From contig NZ_JANADO010000001.1 of assembly GCF_024199845.1 (NCBI RefSeq), positions 2,170,001 to 2,234,000 of the forward strand: a stretch of 64,000 nt of DNA, in the 5' to 3' direction. The position numbers and the translations under genes are program-made. Below the pieces are notes generated by a model, which had not been told where the DNA came from, did not search any database, and saw only the letters and a program-made list of their open reading frames with translations. This DNA is from Bradyrhizobium sp. CCGB12 (GTDB lineage: Bacteria > Pseudomonadota > Alphaproteobacteria > Rhizobiales > Xanthobacteraceae). This document shows positions 59,907 to 64,000 of the stretch, in pieces (the stretch's first letter is position 1; every line of letters begins with the position of its first letter).

Positions 59907-60143
59907 ATGCTGGTCGAGCGCGGGCTTCAGGCGATGAATGTGGAACTCGTGAGCGAGGCCTATGCCATCGCCGCGAATTACCTTCGCCGCTCCGGCGCGA
60001 TCCCGGACTCTCTCGTCACCGACGAGCGCCTGCTCGGGATCATCATCAAGCTGCTGCAGCACGGCGAATTCAACAAGATCCGACTCGCCAACAAGGCGAT
60101 CACGTGGTTCGAGGCGCAGTCCGAGGCCCGCGCGATTGCCTGA
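59907..60143 (+). CDS. Small conserved-looking protein, 78 aa
   Basis: Reads MLVERGLQAMNVELVSEAY, then AIAANYLRRSGAIPDSLVTD and ERLLGIIIKLLQHGEFNKIR, ending near FEAQSEARAIA. Helical, soluble, without signal peptide. GGAGGG lies at the right distance for ATG 59907; ATG 59901 directly abuts the ribosome site and is less likely. Followed by another small ORF 37 bases downstream, probably co-transcribed. I recognise the pair as common upstream of glyA in Bradyrhizobium but know no function. Confidence 0.68.
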   Translation: MLVERGLQAMNVELVSEAYAIAANYLRRSGAIPDSLVTDERLLGIIIKLLQHGEFNKIRLANKAITWFEAQSEARAIA

Positions 60144-60180
60144 TCAAGACTCCGAAAATTGCAGAGAACCAGAGGGTGCC

Positions 60181-60402
60181 ATGGAAGCCGCCATCGACCG
60201 CATCATGCAGACCTATGACCTGCTCGCCAACCGCACTGCGGCGGCCAGCGAGGAGGCGCGTGTCAAGGTCACGAACTACCTCAATACCCTGATGGAGGCC
60301 GGTGAGAGGGACCCCCACCGGTTGACCGTGTGCGGCCTGACCTATCTGCGCCAGCTGGACGGCAGCGTGGACCCCGTGAAGGCGGGGTACACCGGCCTGT
60401 GA
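60181..60402 (+). CDS. Small conserved-looking protein, 73 aa
   Basis: Begins MEAAIDRIMQTYDLLANRTA with an amphipathic helix, then EEARVKVTNYLNTLMEAGER and LTVCGLTYLRQLDGSVDPVK. No signal peptide or membrane span. The ATG has a GAGGG-type site (AGAGGGTGCC) just upstream. It lies between the 78-aa ORF and glyA. Function unknown; genomic pairing suggests the two small proteins act together or in response to the same cue. Confidence 0.7.
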   Translation: MEAAIDRIMQTYDLLANRTAAASEEARVKVTNYLNTLMEAGERDPHRLTVCGLTYLRQLDGSVDPVKAGYTGL

Positions 60403-60477
60403 GACGACGCTGGCCGGGGCCGCGGCTCTTGTCGCAAGGTGAGGCCCCCTGGCGTCCCTGATCCGGTATTCGCAGAG

Positions 60478-60499
60478 GAGCGGTTCCATAGAACCGCTC
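60478..60499. other. Perfect stem-loop upstream of glyA
   Basis: GAGCGGTTC-CATA-GAACCGCTC is a perfect 9-bp stem with a four-base loop, 75 bases after the 73-aa ORF and ~170 bases before the glyA ATG. It lacks a T-tract, so it may be an attenuator, processing site or simply a terminator of the small ORFs. Confidence 0.5.
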
Positions 60500-60669
60500 C
60501 AGGACCGAAATCCGCCGATCCCCACCATATCTTGCACAAATCTCAGGCCCGACCCGCAAATGCTTGGCCTGTTGCGGGCGATGTGGTAGATCGCGCTCGC
60601 CGCTTCCGATCGCCACACCAGACCGCCCGTAGCCCGCCAAAAGGCTGCGGCGGTGGAGATATTCGCAAG

Positions 60670-61968
60670 ATGCCCTCAGCCAAGACCGCCTCCGCGCCCG
60701 ATTCGTTTTTCACCGCCTCGCTCGAGCAGGCCGATCCGGAAATCGCCGCCGCCATCAAGGGCGAACTCGGCCGGCAGCGCCATGAGGTCGAGCTGATCGC
60801 CTCCGAGAACATCGTCAGCCGGGCCGTGCTGGAAGCGCAGGGTTCGGTCATGACCAACAAGTACGCGGAGGGTTATCCGGGCGCGCGCTATTACGGCGGT
60901 TGTGAGTGGGTCGACGTCGCCGAGAACCTTGCGATCGATCGCGCCAAGAAGCTGTTCGGCGCCAATTTCGCCAACGTGCAGCCCAATTCCGGCAGCCAGA
61001 TGAACCAGGCGGTGTTCCTGGCGCTGCTCCAGCCCGGCGACACCTTCATGGGCCTCGACCTTGCGGCCGGCGGCCATCTCACCCACGGCTCCCCCGTCAA
61101 CATGAGCGGCAAGTGGTTCAAGGCCGCGCACTACACCGTGCGCCGAGAGGACCAGATCATCGACATGGACGCGGTCGCCAAGCAGGCCGAGGAAGTCAAG
61201 CCGAAGCTGATCGTCGCCGGCGGCTCGGCCTATTCGCGCGCTTGGGACTTCAAGCGCTTCCGCGAGATCGCGGACAGCGTCGGCGCGTATCTGCTGGTCG
61301 ACATGGCGCATTTCGCGGGCCTCGTTGCCGGCGGCGTGCATGCCTCGCCCGTGCCCTATGCCCACGTCACCACCACGACGACGCACAAGTCGCTGCGTGG
61401 TCCGCGCGGCGGCCTGATCCTCTCGAACGACGAGGTGCTCGCCAAGAAGCTCAACTCGGCGATCTTCCCGGGCCTGCAGGGCGGCCCCCTGATGCACGTG
61501 ATCGCGGCGAAGGCGGTCGCCTTCGGCGAGGCGCTGCGTCCGGACTTCAAGGTCTATGCGAAGAACGTCGTCGAGAACGCCAAGGCGCTGGCCGAGGCGA
61601 TGAAGAGCCACGGCTTCGACATTGTCTCGGGCGGCACCGATAACCATCTGATGCTCGTCGACCTCAGGCCGAAGGGCCTGAAGGGCAATGTCTCGGAGAA
61701 GGCGCTGGTCCGCGCCGCCATCACCTGCAACAAGAACGGCATTCCGTTCGACCCCGAAAAGCCGTTCGTCACCTCGGGCCTGCGCCTCGGCACGCCCGCT
61801 GCGACGACCCGCGGTTTTGGCGTCGCCGAATTCCAGCAGGTCGCCGGCATGATCGCCGAGGTCCTCAACGCGATCGCGCAGTCCGACGACGGCAAGGCGC
61901 CGCTGGTCGAGGCCGCGATCAAGGAGCGGGTCAAGGCGCTCACCGATCGGTTCCCGATCTATCAGTAA
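60670..61968 (+). CDS. glyA: Serine hydroxymethyltransferase, 432 aa
   Basis: PLP enzyme interconverting serine and glycine with tetrahydrofolate, supplying one-carbon units. Family blocks: [40 protein letters not shown], and [20 protein letters not shown] with the PLP Lys in THKSL. The start ATG 60670 ([14 protein letters not shown]) is preferred; the longer frame upstream covers the stem-loop. It heads a set with nrdR-ribD-ribE. No glycine riboswitch was recognised upstream. Confidence 0.96.
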   Translation: MPSAKTASAPDSFFTASLEQADPEIAAAIKGELGRQRHEVELIASENIVSRAVLEAQGSVMTNKYAEGYPGARYYGGCEWVDVAENLAIDRAKKLFGANFANVQPNSGSQMNQAVFLALLQPGDTFMGLDLAAGGHLTHGSPVNMSGKWFKAAHYTVRREDQIIDMDAVAKQAEEVKPKLIVAGGSAYSRAWDFKRFREIADSVGAYLLVDMAHFAGLVAGGVHASPVPYAHVTTTTTHKSLRGPRGGLILSNDEVLAKKLNSAIFPGLQGGPLMHVIAAKAVAFGEALRPDFKVYAKNVVENAKALAEAMKSHGFDIVSGGTDNHLMLVDLRPKGLKGNVSEKALVRAAITCNKNGIPFDPEKPFVTSGLRLGTPAATTRGFGVAEFQQVAGMIAEVLNAIAQSDDGKAPLVEAAIKERVKALTDRFPIYQ

Positions 61969-61983
61969 GGCTAGGTCAAGCGG

Positions 61984-62466
61984 ATGCGCTGCCCGAACTG
62001 CAACAGTCTCGATACGCAGGTAAAGGACTCGCGTCCGACCGAGGATTCATCCGTCATCCGCAGGCGGCGCGTGTGCGTCGCCTGCGAATTCCGCTTCACC
62101 ACCTTCGAACGCGTGCAGCTGCGCGAGCTCACGGTGATCAAGCGCAACGGCCGCCGCGTGCCGTTCGACCGCGACAAGCTGATGCGCTCGGTGTCGATCT
62201 CCTTGCGCAAGCGGCAGGTCGAGCCTGAAAGGGTGGAGAAGATGGTCTCCACCATCGTGCGCGAGCTCGAGACCGGGGGCGAAGCCGAGATCTCGTCCGA
62301 GGTGATCGGCGAGACCGTGATGGAGCATCTGCGCACGCTCGACGACGTCGCCTATGTGCGCTTCGCCTCCGTCTACCGCAATTTCCGCGAGGCCAAGGAT
62401 TTTGCCGACGTGCTCGGCGAGCTCTCCGGTGAGGAGGAAGCGCGGCTCGCCGCGATCCGCAAATGA
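61984..62466 (+). CDS. nrdR: Transcriptional repressor NrdR, 160 aa
   Basis: ATP/dATP-sensing repressor of ribonucleotide reductase genes. The N-terminal zinc ribbon has [18 protein letters not shown] and [18 protein letters not shown] (two CxxC pairs, Cys3/6 and Cys31/34 approximately). The ATP-cone follows ([20 protein letters not shown] and [20 protein letters not shown]). Its TGA overlaps the ribD ATG (ATGA at 62463-62466), giving coupling. Order glyA-nrdR-ribD is conserved. Confidence 0.96.
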   Translation: MRCPNCNSLDTQVKDSRPTEDSSVIRRRRVCVACEFRFTTFERVQLRELTVIKRNGRRVPFDRDKLMRSVSISLRKRQVEPERVEKMVSTIVRELETGGEAEISSEVIGETVMEHLRTLDDVAYVRFASVYRNFREAKDFADVLGELSGEEEARLAAIRK

Positions 62467-63611
62467 TCTTCCGCATCCTGGAAGATCAGTTTGCGCACAA
62501 GGCCCGCGAGGCCAAGGACGCCGATCTCCGCTTCATGCAGCTTGCGCTGGCGCTCGGGCGCCGTGGGCAGGGGCGCACCTGGCCCAATCCGGCCGTCGGT
62601 GCTGTTATCGTCAAGGACGGCGTCATCGTCGGCCGCGGCTGGACGCAGCCCGGAGGACGGCCACATGGCGAGCCCGAGGCGTTGCGGCGGGCCGGCGAGG
62701 CGGCGCGGGGCGCCACGCTCTATGTCACCTTGGAGCCGTGCTCGCATTTCGGCAAGTCGCCGCCTTGCGCCGATGCGGTGATCGCCGCCGGCATCAAGCG
62801 GGTGGTGGCGGCGATCGAGGATCCCAATCCTGATGTCGCCGGCCAGGGCCATGCGCGCCTGCGCGCTGCCGGCATCACGGTGGACGTCGGTCTGTGCGCG
62901 GCAGAGGCCGCATTCGATCATGCCGGACATTTCCGTCGCATCCAGGACAAGCGCCCGCATGTGATCCTGAAGCTTGCGATCTCGCCTGACGGCAAGATCG
63001 GCGCGGCCGGCGGCAAGCCGGTCGCGATCACGGGCGAGGCGGTGCGCGATCGCGTGCACCTGTTACGCGCGCAGAGCGACGCCATCCTGGTCGGCATCGG
63101 CACCGTGCTGGCGGACGATCCGCTTCTCACTTGCCGCCTGCCGGGCATGACGACGCGCTCGCCGGTGCGCGTGGTGCTCGATCAGAGCCTGCGCATTCCC
63201 GGCGCGAGCAAGCTTGTCCAAACCGCGCGCGAGACACCGCTCTGGGTGGTGAGTTCTGAGCTCGCCGAGGCCGCGGCCGCAACGCGGCTTGGGGCGGCCG
63301 GCGCGCAGATGTTGCGCGTGCCACAGGGCGGTGCATCGGGGCTCGATCTGCCGGCCGTGCTGCATGCTCTGGCCGAGAAAGGTATCACGCGGCTGATGGT
63401 GGAGGGCGGCAGCCGTGTTGCCGCGTCCTTCGTCTCGGCCGATCTCGTCGACGAGATCTGGCTGTTCCGCGGCGCGGAAGAGGTGGGCCCTAGCGGCGTC
63501 GATGCGCTCGATGCATTGCCCCTGTCGAAAATCACGCAGTCGCAGGCCTACAAGGTTCATGCTAGCGAGACATTCGACAAGGATACTCTCACCGTTTACG
63601 AGCGCGCGTAA
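62463..63611 (+). CDS. ribD: Bifunctional riboflavin biosynthesis protein RibD, 382 aa
   Basis: Deaminates the GTP-cyclohydrolase product and then reduces its side chain. The N-terminal deaminase carries the zinc site HGE at 68-70 (usually HAE) with Cys93 in [20 protein letters not shown]. The reductase domain starts near [20 protein letters not shown] and contains [20 protein letters not shown]. Deaminase and reductase fused is the normal bacterial form. It overlaps nrdR by four bases and ribE by one (TAATG). The HGE triplet is unusual relative to many RibD proteins. Confidence 0.95.
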   Translation: MIFRILEDQFAHKAREAKDADLRFMQLALALGRRGQGRTWPNPAVGAVIVKDGVIVGRGWTQPGGRPHGEPEALRRAGEAARGATLYVTLEPCSHFGKSPPCADAVIAAGIKRVVAAIEDPNPDVAGQGHARLRAAGITVDVGLCAAEAAFDHAGHFRRIQDKRPHVILKLAISPDGKIGAAGGKPVAITGEAVRDRVHLLRAQSDAILVGIGTVLADDPLLTCRLPGMTTRSPVRVVLDQSLRIPGASKLVQTARETPLWVVSSELAEAAAATRLGAAGAQMLRVPQGGASGLDLPAVLHALAEKGITRLMVEGGSRVAASFVSADLVDEIWLFRGAEEVGPSGVDALDALPLSKITQSQAYKVHASETFDKDTLTVYERA

Positions 63612-64000
63612 TGTTCACCGGCATTGTCACCGATATCGGCGAGATCGTCAGCTTCACGCCGACGGCGCAGGGGCAGCTGCACCGGCTGCGCATCGCCTGC
63701 CGCTATGACCAGACCACCATTGCCGACGGCGCCTCGATCGCCTGCAACGGCGTCTGCCTGACGGTGGTGGCATCCGGCGTCGAGGCAGGTAATACCTGGT
63801 TCGATATCGATGCGGCGGCAGAGACCCTGGCGCTGACGACCGCAAAGCGTTGGAAGATCGGCACGCGGCTCAATCTCGAGCGGGCGCTGAAAATCGGCGA
63901 CGAGCTCGGCGGCCATATTGTCGCCGGCCATGCCGATGGTGTCGCGACCCTCGTCAGTCGCGAGGACCTGCCCGACATGGCGCGGTTCGAGCTCTCGACG
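63611..64000 (+). CDS. ribE: Riboflavin synthase alpha subunit, N-terminal part (cut by window end)
   Basis: Dismutates 6,7-dimethyl-8-ribityllumazine to riboflavin. The fragment begins [20 protein letters not shown] and contains the first barrel repeat with GASIACNGVCLTVV and ERALKIGDELGGHIVAGHADG, which includes the GH motif of the lumazine site. The ATG overlaps the ribD stop by one base. The second repeat lies beyond the window end. Confidence 0.94.
   Translation, partial: MFTGIVTDIGEIVSFTPTAQGQLHRLRIACRYDQTTIADGASIACNGVCLTVVASGVEAGNTWFDIDAAAETLALTTAKRWKIGTRLNLERALKIGDELGGHIVAGHADGVATLVSREDLPDMARFELST

Noticed and set aside
60403..60669. Possible glycine riboswitch ahead of glyA
   Set aside because: No aptamer-like conserved core was recognised; only a simple hairpin is present.
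62300..62470. Possible FMN riboswitch before ribD
   Set aside because: ribD overlaps nrdR by four bases, leaving no leader space, and no RFN-type sequence was recognised.

Overview
The window looks like chromosomal DNA of a Bradyrhizobium-type alphaproteobacterium (Nitrobacteraceae). The signs are high GC, rhizobial gene order (gatCA, rpoZ-rsh-pdxJ-acpS-lepB-rnc-era-recO-parC, glyA-nrdR-ribD-ribE), a large porin with an aromatic C-terminus, DUF3551 secreted proteins, an LdtR regulator, an aspartate-rich (Mg-type) HemB, and several palindromic intergenic repeats of bradyrhizobial style. Identification is from remembered family features; no database search was run.

Layout. 1-6.9 kb: the tail of one nitronate monooxygenase and a complete second one, then gatC, a 70-aa protein, gatA and a 94-aa protein, an opposed FkbM methyltransferase, and gatB. 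7.4-8.7 kb: a 30-aa Lys/Ala protein and a Sel1-like protein in sparsely coding DNA. 8.8-14.2 kb: two divergent TPR/GT41 (SPINDLY-like) glycosyltransferases around tRNA-Ser(GCU). 14.2-17.1 kb: a porin with a long leader and two DUF3551 proteins. 17.2-23.7 kb: a soluble lytic transglycosylase, dapA, mscL, smpB, a peroxiredoxin, a family-5 uracil-DNA glycosylase and a NYN-domain protein. 24.0-35.0 kb: the housekeeping block from rpoZ to parC.

35-48 kb is the most accessory part. It holds a 1,671-aa mosaic protein (N,N-dimethylformamidase-like region, Ig/cadherin/VCBS modules, three DUF4082 modules), a GMC oxidoreductase, a repeat-rich noncoding block, an orphan secreted protein, a transposase remnant, chrBA, a DmeF-like efflux gene and a secreted lactonase-like hydrolase. 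48-56.7 kb carries transporters, a class III nucleotidyl cyclase, mntH, bpt and an RDD protein. 57-64 kb holds hemB, ldtR, two small conserved-looking ORFs and glyA-nrdR-ribD-ribE, the last cut by the window end.

The most interesting thread is metal-responsive control. A perfect dyad TTAGAA-TTA-TTCTAA, matching the Irr box (ICE) of rhizobia as remembered, lies in an AT-rich patch between the 1,671-aa gene and the GMC oxidoreductase. A weaker copy with the same core sits just upstream of the hemB ribosome binding site, and hemB is a classical iron/Irr-regulated gene in Bradyrhizobium. mntH has a TTGCAA-N5-TTGCAA dyad in its leader, as expected of a Fur/Mur-type manganese operator. Because dimethylformamidase is a mononuclear iron enzyme, iron control of the mosaic protein would be coherent, but this is inference.
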